Origin: Prevotellaceae bacterium HUN156
Lineage (GTDB): Bacteria; Bacteroidota; Bacteroidia; Bacteroidales; Bacteroidaceae
Reading direction: 5' to 3'
NCBI GenBank assembly: GCA_900119285.1
Contig: FPIT01000005.1
Span: 248,001 to 312,000, forward strand
DNA: 64,000 nt
The notes under the pieces were generated by a model that did no database searches, was not told the origin of the DNA, and saw only the letters and a list, made by a program, of their open reading frames with translations. Below, piece by piece: positions 8,198 to 17,145 of this stretch (position 1 is its first letter; the number at the start of each line of letters is the position of its first letter). A program made the translations under genes and the position numbers.

Positions 8198-10742
8198 ACA
8201 TCAGGGTAAAGCCCACACGAACACTATTCTTCGGACCGAAACGACTATTATTATAATTCATGCGACGCACGTATTCCACTTGGAAGAAGCGGAATATACT
8301 GCGAATACCGAGAGAAATCTCCCAATAGGGCACACGGGGATTCATCAGCTGCGAATGCTCGGGAAACAGCATCAGCACATCACTGCCAGCATTCTGCTCA
8401 AGATAGGGATTGTTCTTGTCCGACAAGGCTCCCCACAGCATCTTGGCTCCGATATACTCACGCCAACGGAGCTTCTTGATGAGCGGAATACGATTGAAGA
8501 GTTTGCCCTGCATATCCCAGTTGAAGTCTACACTGACAAAGCGATCATTGAGAAATTCCATGTTGGTCAGCAGGTTGAACGTCTGCTTGTGACTAATGTA
8601 CGACAGGTTGGCGGCAGGCATACACAGCAAGGGGAAGGGCACCTTATTCCACTGCACACCCGCACGGGTGAAGAAGTCGATGCGTCCCCAACTGCCAAAC
8701 CAGAAGCGCTTGAAGATGCTGGCTTCGGAGTAATTGTATTCATAGTCACCGCCCAACAATCCCTTGAAGCCCGTAGTATGACTGAGGGTGAAGATAGGCG
8801 CCTCGCGATTCACCTTATGACGGCGATTCTTGGAGTTGACATAGAGGGCACCCGGACTATACTCTATCTCCGCACGCAACTCGGTGGTACGGAACTTGAT
8901 GGAGTTGGTAGCCGACAGCGGAACAAAGGTCATATTTCCTGCAGCCTCGTTCTTTTCAGTCTTCAAACTGAGCAGGGTGCGCAAGCCCCATTGTTCCTCG
9001 CGCTCAAGAGTGAGCTGCTGACGATTGTAGAACATCATCTTGTCCACCTTCGCCCATTTCAGCGCCGTAAAGACGTTATCCTTATCGGTGCTGAGGAACT
9101 TGTCTGACGGCGACATGACATCGTAAGTAGAGAGGAACGTGATGTTGCGCTTGGGGAACTCGTCGGGCAGGTATTTCTTCTTGTTCAGCGACCACGTCAA
9201 GGCACTGCTGTAGTAGGTATTCTTGCTCTTCCAACCACGAGCCACATAGCCTTTCCAGAAGAGATGGCGACTGAGATTGGCAGTAGTCTGAGCGCTCAAG
9301 CGAGTGCGCAGTCCGTCAATAAAGTTAGTGCTGACAAGTGTGTTCACTGGTCCGATGTCCACCTTACTCTTCTTGCCCGTCTCTATGTAGTTTTCTATCA
9401 GCAGCTTCATCGTCCACAGCACATACTTGAAGCCTCCCGTATGCTGCATATCATCAAGGAACTTACCCATTGAGTTCTCACTTCTCGTCAACTGAACCTT
9501 ACGATTCTGCTGCCAGAAGTCATCGCCCATCAGCTCGGCATCAGGGTCAACCTTGGTCTTGGCCTTTCCGCGGAACAACTGCTTGGGAATCTCATCAAAC
9601 GAATAGTCCGACAGGCGCGTGGTCTTGATGGCTACCCCCTTCTGCAAGAAGTCGAAAAGCACCATCTCAACAATCATATCATCCACCGACAGCACCCACT
9701 CGCCCGTAGACAATTGAGTGAACTCCTGCACCAGCTTCATGTTCTCCACGAAGTTGACGTCTGTCTGATTGGGCAGTATCAACTCGCAGCGCTTCACCTG
9801 ACACGAAGAGTCTTTCAACACATATAAATCTCCACGGAAACCGAAGTCCTGCTGATTATTGGGCAGAAAATGCAGATGGATACAACTATCGCGCTCCACC
9901 AGCAGCGTATCTTCGATATAGTAGCGATAGAAAGAGATGGCACCATCGGCAATGGGCGACATGAAAGGATGCTGCAAGATGCGCACCTGGTCGTCGTAGA
10001 TATTAATATCGGTGAAGACATCCTTGGTCACCGTATTCAGCATCTCACCCGTCTGGAAGAAGTCGTTGATGCCCGACGAGCGCTGACCTTTCACTATATT
10101 TTTCTCATTACGAGGCGAACGGCGATAAACCTTCTGCGTCACCGTCTCATCCACACTGACAGGCAATATCAGCTTGCCCGTCAACTCATTGGTTTCCACC
10201 TGGTTGATGAGCCACGGAAAGTTAGAAAGTTTCGGGTCTTTAAGCAGTTGCGGATTAACGTCATTCAGTGCCAAAGTCAACTTCTGATACTTTTGAAACT
10301 GATAGTAGTCACGATTCTCCAGATTGGTGCGCTTCTTCTGCGCTATCACGCGCTTCATCAGCTCTACGGCAGGATTATTCTTTCGACTATAGCGGGTACG
10401 CTTTTTCTTGACCGTTACCTCGTTCAGAGACTTAGAATCCTGACGCATGGAAACGAAAAGTTTCTCACTATCGTCAGAAATATCAATCGAGCGAGTCTTA
10501 TAACCCAGCACACTGATAGTCAACTTTTTTCCTTTCAGCAGTCGAATACTGAAACGGCCTTGCGAATCGGTGATGGTGGCAAGATTAATGCCTTTATATT
10601 GTACACTGGCAAAGCCAATACCCTCGCCCGTAGCCTCATCCACAACATGTCCTCTAACAACATCCTGTGCCTGAGCAGGCAACAGCATCAGCAAAAAAAA
10701 CAGTCCTATAAAGTATATTCTTTTCACAAATCTTACATTCAT
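8193..10742 (-). CDS. DUF5686 outer-membrane protein with carboxypeptidase-like regulatory domain
   Basis: About 849 aa from the chosen ATG. It has a signal peptide (KRIYFIGLFFLLMLLPAQAQ), a CarboxypepD_reg-like beta-sandwich (VRGHVVDEATGEGIGFASV to about residue 105), a basic linker (KKKRTRYSRKNNPAVELMKRV, trimmed), and a long beta-rich region that matches the DUF5686 family and ends in an aromatic residue (VGFTLMF), as outer-membrane barrels do. Such proteins are TonB-receptor-like in their N-domain but lack a plug; their substrate is not known. The open frame extends to a GTG at 10763, which touches the stop of the upstream kinase; I prefer the ATG at 10740-10742 because it starts the signal peptide. 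It follows the kinase by 21 nt and is probably co-transcribed with it. Confidence 0.85.
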   Translation of the reverse strand: MNVRFVKRIYFIGLFFLLMLLPAQAQDVVRGHVVDEATGEGIGFASVQYKGINLATITDSQGRFSIRLLKGKKLTISVLGYKTRSIDISDDSEKLFVSMRQDSKSLNEVTVKKKRTRYSRKNNPAVELMKRVIAQKKRTNLENRDYYQFQKYQKLTLALNDVNPQLLKDPKLSNFPWLINQVETNELTGKLILPVSVDETVTQKVYRRSPRNEKNIVKGQRSSGINDFFQTGEMLNTVTKDVFTDINIYDDQVRILQHPFMSPIADGAISFYRYYIEDTLLVERDSCIHLHFLPNNQQDFGFRGDLYVLKDSSCQVKRCELILPNQTDVNFVENMKLVQEFTQLSTGEWVLSVDDMIVEMVLFDFLQKGVAIKTTRLSDYSFDEIPKQLFRGKAKTKVDPDAELMGDDFWQQNRKVQLTRSENSMGKFLDDMQHTGGFKYVLWTMKLLIENYIETGKKSKVDIGPVNTLVSTNFIDGLRTRLSAQTTANLSRHLFWKGYVARGWKSKNTYYSSALTWSLNKKKYLPDEFPKRNITFLSTYDVMSPSDKFLSTDKDNVFTALKWAKVDKMMFYNRQQLTLEREEQWGLRTLLSLKTEKNEAAGNMTFVPLSATNSIKFRTTELRAEIEYSPGALYVNSKNRRHKVNREAPIFTLSHTTGFKGLLGGDYEYNYSEASIFKRFWFGSWGRIDFFTRAGVQWNKVPFPLLCMPAANLSYISHKQTFNLLTNMEFLNDRFVSVDFNWDMQGKLFNRIPLIKKLRWREYIGAKMLWGALSDKNNPYLEQNAGSDVLMLFPEHSQLMNPRVPYWEISLGIRSIFRFFQVEYVRRMNYNNSRFGPKNSVRVGFTLMF

Positions 10743-10763
10743 CACACACCATTTAAAGGGCAC

Positions 10764-12023
10764 CTATTCAAAAGGCACCTCTACCCAAAACACCGAGCCT
10801 TTCCCCAGTTTTGATTCCACACCAACTTTACCGCCAAGCGTCACCGCCAAGCTGCGACAGATGCTCAGTCCGAGACCCGTTCCTTGTTCGAACTCATCAA
10901 TTTTCACGAAGCGTTCGAATATCTTATCGCCACAGAACTCTGAGGCTATACCTTTACCTGTATCACGCACCCAAATGCGCAAGTTACTCCTTTGCAGATT
11001 ACAACCCAGCGTCACACCGCCCTCAGAAGTAAACTTGATGGCATTGTCAACATACTGGCAGATTATCTGGGATAGGCGCTGACGGTCGCTATAGGGCTCT
11101 AAGTCCTCAGAGCTTTCATCAACCTCCAGCCCAAGTCTCTTCTCATTAGCCTGCATGCGATACGTGCGAATGACCTCCCTGAGCAGTTCTTCCATCTTGA
11201 AGCGTCCTTTCTTGATGGTACCACCACCAGCCTCAAGTTTAGACATATTGACCATATCGTCAAACAGGCGCAACAAGCGAGCATTATTCTCTTTGATGAG
11301 CGTTACTAACTGCGCACGTTCCTCTTCATCCTGACACTCTGTCAATACATCACTAAAGCCAACGATAGCATTCAACGGAGTACGAACCTCATGGCTGATA
11401 TTTGCCAGGAAGGCCGTCTTGAGTCGGTCACTCTCCTCCGCCTTGTTCAGTGCGTCCATCAAGTCTTGCTCAATCTTCTTCTGCTTGTCAATCAGCCTCG
11501 ACGTACCAACCACAGACAATGGTTTTCCATCAGCATCACGCTTATCAATGATGGCATACAACTCGCCCCAATTGGTGCGGTCGCCATTAGCTGAACTAAA
11601 GACATATTGCTCGTGCACCTGATCAATGCGCCCCTCCAGCAATTCCATCATTTTCTTCTTGATTTGCTCTTTGTATTCGGGCAACAAAGTACTGCAGAAC
11701 ACCTCTACATCGGAATTAGGTGGCACCGTCTGGATATCCAGAGAGTCACGATAATCACTGTCGTAAGTGATGGTGCGTGCCTGCACATCAATATGCCAAG
11801 CGCACAGCTTCATGGCTTTCAGCACCAAGTCGTACTCCACCGCTCTGCGTTTGGCCTTCTTCAGTAACATTAACTCTTTCTTAAGTTTCAGGAATTGACG
11901 ATGTTGCGCCATCAAAATCAGTATGGAAAGCGCCAGCAAGGGAACAAGTGCCACCCAAAACAACATGTCGAGTCGCATCAGTTCGCTAAGCGATACCAGG
12001 GATAGAATTTCTATCATGCTCAT
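10764..12023 (-). CDS. Membrane-anchored PAS histidine kinase
   Basis: 419 aa. One N-terminal membrane helix (LFWVALVPLLALSILILMA, about 20-40) is followed by a short coiled coil, a PAS-like domain (about 60-190), the DHp helix with FLANISHEVRTPLNAIVGF and phospho-acceptor His211, and a complete HATPase domain (N box CQYVDNAIKFT, G1 DTGKGI, G2 GTGLGLSIC). There is almost no periplasmic part, so it may sense a cytoplasmic signal or membrane state. No receiver domain or adjacent response regulator is visible. It precedes the DUF5686 gene on the same strand. A minus-strand promoter lies about 25-55 nt upstream. Confidence 0.9.
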   Translation of the reverse strand: MSMIEILSLVSLSELMRLDMLFWVALVPLLALSILILMAQHRQFLKLKKELMLLKKAKRRAVEYDLVLKAMKLCAWHIDVQARTITYDSDYRDSLDIQTVPPNSDVEVFCSTLLPEYKEQIKKKMMELLEGRIDQVHEQYVFSSANGDRTNWGELYAIIDKRDADGKPLSVVGTSRLIDKQKKIEQDLMDALNKAEESDRLKTAFLANISHEVRTPLNAIVGFSDVLTECQDEEERAQLVTLIKENNARLLRLFDDMVNMSKLEAGGGTIKKGRFKMEELLREVIRTYRMQANEKRLGLEVDESSEDLEPYSDRQRLSQIICQYVDNAIKFTSEGGVTLGCNLQRSNLRIWVRDTGKGIASEFCGDKIFERFVKIDEFEQGTGLGLSICRSLAVTLGGKVGVESKLGKGSVFWVEVPFE

Positions 12024-12047
12024 TAGGCTTAGTAGTTATGTTTTGCG

Positions 12048-12078
12048 CAAAATTACAAAAAAAATCGTAACAACCAAA
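12048..12078 (-). promoter_or_regulatory. Promoter of the 10764-12023 kinase gene
   Basis: Minus strand: -7 element TAATTTTG (12055-12048) and -33 TTTG (12078-12075) with a 19-nt spacer. The -7 element has one change from the usual TAnnTTTG. Confidence 0.5.
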
Positions 12079-12179
12079 ATAACTCACAATATTTTTGGAT
12101 ATTAGCCCAGTTATTCGCACCTTTGAGATACCTCGAAGATACTTTCACTCGACAATCAAATAAAAAATCAGCTTTTTGT

Positions 12180-12210
12180 TTTGTATTGTCCTCACTTATT
12201 CGTATCTTTG
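12180..12210 (+). promoter_or_regulatory. Promoter of the methyltransferase-DPP IV-serB operon
   Basis: TTTG at 12180-12183, 19-nt spacer, TATCTTTG at 12203-12210, giving a leader of about 20 nt before the ATG at 12237. Confidence 0.75.
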
Positions 12211-12236
12211 CACCATATTTTATACATTAATACATA

Positions 12237-13718
12237 ATGGCACAGCAATTTGAAATCATCGCCAAGACCTTTATGGGCTTAGAGCCTGTCTTGGCGAAAG
12301 AGTTAGCGCAACTGGGCGCAAGTGATATACAGACAGGACGCCGCATGGTGTCCTTCAAGGGTGATAAGGAGCTCTTGTATCGCGCTAACTTCCAACTGCA
12401 CACCGCAATTCGCATTCTAAAACCCATCAAGCACTTCCGTGCTCTCTCTGCCGACGACGTATATGAAGGCGTGAAGGATATCGACTGGTCTGAATATATT
12501 GCAATAGACAAGACTTTTGCAGTAGACTCTGTGGTATTCTCCGAGGAATTCCGTCATTCAAAGTTTGTCGCCTATAAGGTGAAGGACGCTATCGTAGACC
12601 AGTTCCGTGAGCGTACTGGCAAGCGCCCCAACATCAGCATTACCAACCCCGACATACGTCTGCACATCCATATAGCAGAAGACCAGTGCACACTATGTCT
12701 TGACTCAAGTGGTGAGTCACTGCATCGCCGTGGCTATCGCCAAGAGTCTGTAGAGGCTCCTCTCAACGAGGTGCTGGCTGCCGGTATGATTATGATGACT
12801 GGCTGGCAGGGTGAAACAGACTTCATCGACCCCATGTGTGGCTCTGGTACATTGCTTATCGAGGCAGCACTCATTGCCCGCAACATGGCACCAGGACTCT
12901 TCCGCAAGGAGTTTGCCTTCGAGAAGTGGCCTGATTTTGATGCCGACCTGTTTGATAAGATTTACAATGACGACTCTCAGGAGCGTGAGTTCAATCACCA
13001 TATCTATGGCTACGATGTAGATATCAAGGCTGTGAATACCGCCCGTCTGAACGCCAAGGCTGCTGGACTGACCAGTTGCATCACCGTTACGGAGCAGGAC
13101 TTCAAGAACTTCACCAAGCCTCAGAACAAGAGCATCATCGTAACCAACCCACCCTACGGCGAGCGCATTTCTACGCCCGACCTGCTGGGCACCTACAGAA
13201 TGATTGGTGAGCGACTGAAGCATGAGTTTGCAGGTAACGACGCATGGATTCTCTCTTATCGCGAGGAGTGTTTCGACCAGATTGGCCTGAAGCCTTCTAT
13301 CAAGATTCCTGTATACAACGGCTCGCTGGAATGCGAATTCCGCAAGTACCAGATGTTCGACGGAAAGATTAAGGACTTCCGTGCTGAAGGTGGTACCGTA
13401 AAGACCGAAGAGGAGAAGCGCCAGATGGCTGAGAAGCGTCGCTTCCGCCAGAACCGCGAATTCAAGAAGCGTCTCGACGAACAGGAAGAGAACGCAGAGG
13501 CAGACATCCGCAACTTTAAGTTCCACAGTTTTGAGCGCAAGGAAGCTAGAGAAAGAAATTCCAGCCAGTCTAGAGAGTCTAGAGGAGCTAGATACTCTAG
13601 AGATTCCAGGGACTCCAGAGATTCCAGAAATTCTAGAGACTCCAGAAAGTTCAACAAGGGAGGTCGCGGATTTGACAAGAGAAAGAACAACAGACGTTTC
13701 GATGATGATGAAGATTAA
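12237..13718 (+). CDS. rlmL: THUMP-domain 23S rRNA guanine-N2 methyltransferase (RlmL/YpsC-like)
   Basis: 493 aa SAM-dependent RNA methyltransferase. The N-terminal ferredoxin-like and THUMP parts (about 1-155) start AQQFEIIAKTFMGLEPVLAKEL-like (trimmed), typical of the RlmL N-half/YpsC family. The Rossmann methyltransferase domain (about 160-385) has the SAM motif DPMCGSGTLLIEAALIA and the catalytic TNPPYGERI motif. The family makes m2G in 23S rRNA; this protein lacks the second (RlmK) domain of E. coli RlmL. The tail from about residue 438 is unusual: a Ser-Arg-Asp rich repeat (SRDSRDSRDSRNSRDSR) ending GGRGFDKRKNNRRF, encoded by 9-bp tandem repeats. The 3' end overlaps the start of the DPP IV gene by 11 nt. 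Exact target base is inferred from family only. Confidence 0.88.
   Translation: MAQQFEIIAKTFMGLEPVLAKELAQLGASDIQTGRRMVSFKGDKELLYRANFQLHTAIRILKPIKHFRALSADDVYEGVKDIDWSEYIAIDKTFAVDSVVFSEEFRHSKFVAYKVKDAIVDQFRERTGKRPNISITNPDIRLHIHIAEDQCTLCLDSSGESLHRRGYRQESVEAPLNEVLAAGMIMMTGWQGETDFIDPMCGSGTLLIEAALIARNMAPGLFRKEFAFEKWPDFDADLFDKIYNDDSQEREFNHHIYGYDVDIKAVNTARLNAKAAGLTSCITVTEQDFKNFTKPQNKSIIVTNPPYGERISTPDLLGTYRMIGERLKHEFAGNDAWILSYREECFDQIGLKPSIKIPVYNGSLECEFRKYQMFDGKIKDFRAEGGTVKTEEEKRQMAEKRRFRQNREFKKRLDEQEENAEADIRNFKFHSFERKEARERNSSQSRESRGARYSRDSRDSRDSRNSRDSRKFNKGGRGFDKRKNNRRFDDDED
13567..13650. repeat. 9-bp tandem repeat encoding Ser-Arg-Asp units
   Basis: Degenerate 9-bp units of the form GAYTCYAGA follow one another inside the 3' end of the methyltransferase gene; each encodes one S-R-D/N/E triplet. 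The variation between TCC/TCT and AGA/AGG shows an old, partly diverged expansion. Confidence 0.75.
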
Positions 13719-15879
13719 GTTATTATTCTTGCTGATGACGGCAACACTGTCTATGAGTGCTCAGGATAAGCTTTTCACTTTGGAAGACCTCAACTTCGGT
13801 GGCAACAACTACCGCAACATGCAGCCTGAGAATATGTGGCTTGCATGGTGGGGAGACCAACTGATTCGCACCGATGTAGAGGAGTGCTATCTGGTAGATA
13901 AGAAGACGGGTAAGGAGAAGGTTCTCTTTACCCTTAATGATATCAACAAGTGGGCAAAGGGTAGCAACACCAAGCAGGTACGCTATCTGCATTCTGCCAC
14001 TTTCCCCTATGCCGACAAGAGCATCGTAGCCGTCAATAACGGACAGGCAACCCTGCACATCGACTTCAAGACCCACCAGATTGTATGGCAGGACAGCATT
14101 TCTAAAAAGCAAGCCAGAGACTGGAATAAAGTATCCAAGGCTACTGCATACGTAGATGACTATCAGCTTTATGTGGTAGATGGCGATGGAAAGAAGCATC
14201 AACTCTCTACCGATGGCAGCCGCGAAATTGTCTATGGTCAGAGTGTTCACCGCAACGAGTTCGGCATCGACAAAGGCACCTTCTGGAACCCCAATGGTCA
14301 GCGCTTGGCATTCTACCGCATGGACCAGTCGATGGTGACAGACTACCCACAGGTAGACATCTTCCCTCGCGAAGCTACCTATGAGCCCGACAAATATCCC
14401 ATGGCAGGCATGACCAGCCACGTGGTAACAGTAGGTATTTATGACCTAAACACCAACAAGACCGTTTACCTCAAGACACCAAAAGGCTCGGAATGTGGTG
14501 ACAGTGTAGAGACTTCTACTCCCGTTTACTTCACCAACATTTCGTGGAGTCCAGACGGAAAGACTATCTACATGTTTGAGCTGAATCGTGACCAGAACGA
14601 CTGCAGACTGGTAAGCTATGACGCTACTACTGGCAAGAGAATAGCCGAACTGTATCGTGAGACAAGCAAGAAGTATGTAGAGCCTATGCATCCTATTGTC
14701 TTCCTGCCTTGGGATGACACAAAGTTTATCATGCAGAGCCAGCGTGATGGCTACAACCACCTCTACCTTTATAATAATAAAGGTGAGCTGCTGAGTCAGC
14801 TAACAAAAGGCCAGTGGGTGGTAGAAGATATGGTAGGCTTCAACAAGAAGGACAAAAGCATTATCATCGTATCTAACGAGGCAAATCCCATTCAGCGCAA
14901 CATCTATAGTGTAAGCACCCAGACAGGTAAGCGCACTCAACTTGACAATGGTCGCGGTTCTCACCGTGCTGAACTGTCTGAAAGCGGACTATACCTCGTA
15001 GACCGCTATACAGAGCCCGATGTTCCTCGCAACATCGATGTAGCTTCTACTCAGACAAAGAAGGCTACTCGACTGCTCACCGCTAAAGACCCTTGGGAGG
15101 GCTATCAACAGCCCATCTTTGAGAGTGGTAGCATCAAGGCTGCCGATGGTAAGACCGACTTATTCTACCGCATGGTAAAGCCACACGACTTCGATGCCAC
15201 CAAGAAATATCCTACTGTGGTATATGTCTATGGCGGTCCTCACGCTCACAACGTAGAAGCTGCTTGGCACTGGTATAGTCGCACTTGGGAGACCTACATG
15301 GCGCAGAAGGGCTATGTATTGTTCATCCTCGACAATCGTGGTTCTGAGAATCGTGGTCTGGAGTTTGAACAGGCTACTTTCCGCCAGCTGGGACAGGTGG
15401 AGATGCAAGACCAGATGAAAGGCGTAGAGTATCTGAAGAGCCTGCCGTATGTTGATGCCGACAAGCTCGGTGTTCACGGATGGAGCTTCGGTGGTTTCAT
15501 GACTATCTCATTGATGCTCAACTATCCCGATGTCTTCAAGGTTGCCGTCGCAGGCGGTCCCGTTATCGACTGGAAATGGTATGAGGTGATGTATGGTGAA
15601 CGCTATATGGACACTCCACAGCAGAATCCAGAAGGCTATGCCAAGGCTTCTCTGATAGATAAAGCCAAGAATCTGAAGGGCAAGTTGCAGATTATTACGG
15701 GTTATAACGATAATACCGTAGTACCACAGCATTGTCTTTCATTCCTCAACGCCTGCATCAAAGCAGGCACTCAGCCCGACTTCTTTGCTTATCCGGGTGA
15801 GGAACATAATATGCGTGGACATGCCAGCGTGCATCTGCATGAGCGCATCACACAGTATTTTGAAGATTATCTGAAATGA
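13708..15879 (+). CDS. Dipeptidyl peptidase IV-like S9 serine peptidase
   Basis: 723 aa from the chosen start. A signal peptide (MKIKLLFLLMTATLSMSAQ) leads to a DPPIV N-terminal eight-bladed propeller (about 30-470; for example SPDGKTIYMFELNRDQNDC) and an alpha/beta hydrolase domain (about 490-723). The catalytic triad is visible: Ser593 in GWSFGGF, Asp in GYNDNTVV, and His in PGEEHNMRG. The family removes Xaa-Pro dipeptides from peptides in the periplasm, a central activity in peptide-fermenting Bacteroidales. Three ATGs in a row (13702, 13705, 13708) are possible starts; all overlap the end of the methyltransferase gene by 11-17 nt. An open frame reaches back to 13531 but that part is a shadow of the methyltransferase repeat tail. 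The stop overlaps the serB start as ATGA. Confidence 0.92.
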   Translation: MKIKLLFLLMTATLSMSAQDKLFTLEDLNFGGNNYRNMQPENMWLAWWGDQLIRTDVEECYLVDKKTGKEKVLFTLNDINKWAKGSNTKQVRYLHSATFPYADKSIVAVNNGQATLHIDFKTHQIVWQDSISKKQARDWNKVSKATAYVDDYQLYVVDGDGKKHQLSTDGSREIVYGQSVHRNEFGIDKGTFWNPNGQRLAFYRMDQSMVTDYPQVDIFPREATYEPDKYPMAGMTSHVVTVGIYDLNTNKTVYLKTPKGSECGDSVETSTPVYFTNISWSPDGKTIYMFELNRDQNDCRLVSYDATTGKRIAELYRETSKKYVEPMHPIVFLPWDDTKFIMQSQRDGYNHLYLYNNKGELLSQLTKGQWVVEDMVGFNKKDKSIIIVSNEANPIQRNIYSVSTQTGKRTQLDNGRGSHRAELSESGLYLVDRYTEPDVPRNIDVASTQTKKATRLLTAKDPWEGYQQPIFESGSIKAADGKTDLFYRMVKPHDFDATKKYPTVVYVYGGPHAHNVEAAWHWYSRTWETYMAQKGYVLFILDNRGSENRGLEFEQATFRQLGQVEMQDQMKGVEYLKSLPYVDADKLGVHGWSFGGFMTISLMLNYPDVFKVAVAGGPVIDWKWYEVMYGERYMDTPQQNPEGYAKASLIDKAKNLKGKLQIITGYNDNTVVPQHCLSFLNACIKAGTQPDFFAYPGEEHNMRGHASVHLHERITQYFEDYLK

Positions 15880-17105
15880 AGGAAGAACAAATATTAGTCC
15901 GCATCACTGGTCAGGACCGCCCAGGACTCACAGCCTCTGTGATGGGCATCTTGGCACAATATGATGCGCAGATTCTCGATATCGGTCAGGCCGACATTCA
16001 CGCCACCCTCTCACTGGGTATTCTTGTCCGCATGGATGAGATGAAGGCTGGTTTGGCTATGAAGGAACTGCTATTCAAAGCTACCGAGTTGGGGGTAAAC
16101 ATTGGTTTTGCGCCCATCAGCGATGATGAATATGAAGACTGGGTAGGCCATCAGGGCAAAAACCGCTATATTCTTACCATGCTGGGACGTCAGTTGGAAG
16201 CTCGTCAGATAGCAGATGCTACACGCATTCTTGCTGACCAAGGCCTGAATATCGACTCTATCCTGCGACTAACAGGTAGAAAGAGTATCAAGCAACTCGA
16301 TAAGCACACCCGTGCCTGCATTCAGTTCTCACTGCGTGGCGAACCCACCAACCGTCAGGAGATGCAGCGCAAGCTGATGAAGCTATCTTCAGAGATGGAG
16401 ATTGACTTCTCTTTCCAGCAAGACGATATGTTCCGCCGTATGCGCCGTCTCATCTGTTTCGATATGGATTCTACACTCATTCAGACTGAGTGTATTGACG
16501 AACTGGCTGAGCGCAATGGTGTGGGCGATCAGGTAAGAGCCATTACCGAGAGCGCTATGCGTGGCGAGATAGATTTCAAGGAGAGTTTCACTCGTCGTGT
16601 AGCACTTCTGAAAGGCCTCGACGTCAGCGTGATGCAGGATATTGCAGAACATCTGCCCATCACTGAAGGTGTAGACCGACTGATGAAAATCCTTAAGACC
16701 TGCGGCTATAAGATTGCCATCCTCTCGGGTGGATTCACCTACTTCGGTGAATACCTACAGCGCCGCTATGGTATCGATTATGTATATGCCAACGAACTGG
16801 AGGTAGGAGAAGACGGTAAATTGACTGGTCGCTATGTAGGCGAGATTGTTGATGGTCACCGTAAGGCAGAGTTACTGAAGCTCATCGCTCAGGTGGAGAA
16901 GGTTAATCTGTCACAGACTATTGCTGTAGGTGACGGAGCCAACGACCTGCCCATGATTAGCGAGGCAGGTCTGGGTATTGCTTTCCATGCAAAGCCTCGT
17001 GTGGTAGCGAATGCCGAACAGAGTATCAACACCATCGGACTTGATGGCGTACTCTACTTCCTTGGCTTCAAAGACTCCTATCTGGGAGAGCAGGGAAAGC
17101 TATAA
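15876..17105 (+). CDS. serB: Phosphoserine phosphatase with N-terminal ACT domains
   Basis: 409 aa. Two ACT domains occupy about 1-180 (starting ILVRITGQDRPGLTASVMGI), followed by the HAD phosphatase domain (about 190-405). HAD motifs are complete: motif I FDMDSTLIQTE (nucleophile Asp), motif II ILSGGFTYF, a conserved Lys in the helix near HRKAELL, and motif III AVGDGANDLPMI. It catalyses the last step of L-serine synthesis; the ACT domains probably bind serine or another amino acid. The start codon overlaps the DPP IV stop by 4 nt (ATGA), so translation is coupled. The stop is followed by a 40-nt AACG-rich spacer before purD. Confidence 0.96.
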   Translation: MKEEQILVRITGQDRPGLTASVMGILAQYDAQILDIGQADIHATLSLGILVRMDEMKAGLAMKELLFKATELGVNIGFAPISDDEYEDWVGHQGKNRYILTMLGRQLEARQIADATRILADQGLNIDSILRLTGRKSIKQLDKHTRACIQFSLRGEPTNRQEMQRKLMKLSSEMEIDFSFQQDDMFRRMRRLICFDMDSTLIQTECIDELAERNGVGDQVRAITESAMRGEIDFKESFTRRVALLKGLDVSVMQDIAEHLPITEGVDRLMKILKTCGYKIAILSGGFTYFGEYLQRRYGIDYVYANELEVGEDGKLTGRYVGEIVDGHRKAELLKLIAQVEKVNLSQTIAVGDGANDLPMISEAGLGIAFHAKPRVVANAEQSINTIGLDGVLYFLGFKDSYLGEQGKL

Positions 17106-17145
17106 ATGGAATAACGTAACAACGATATAACGGAATAACGACAAC

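Noticed and set aside
8118..9107. 329-codon open frame on the plus strand with a promoter upstream
   Set aside because: It lies antisense to the well-supported DUF5686 gene and its protein has no family features; only the promoter and repeat were kept.
9870..10814. 314-codon open frame on the plus strand
   Set aside because: Antisense to the start of the DUF5686 gene and the end of the kinase gene, with no promoter or recognisable domain.
13531..13707. Upstream extension of the DPP IV frame
   Set aside because: These codons are the methyltransferase repeat tail read in another frame; the signal peptide begins at 13702-13708.
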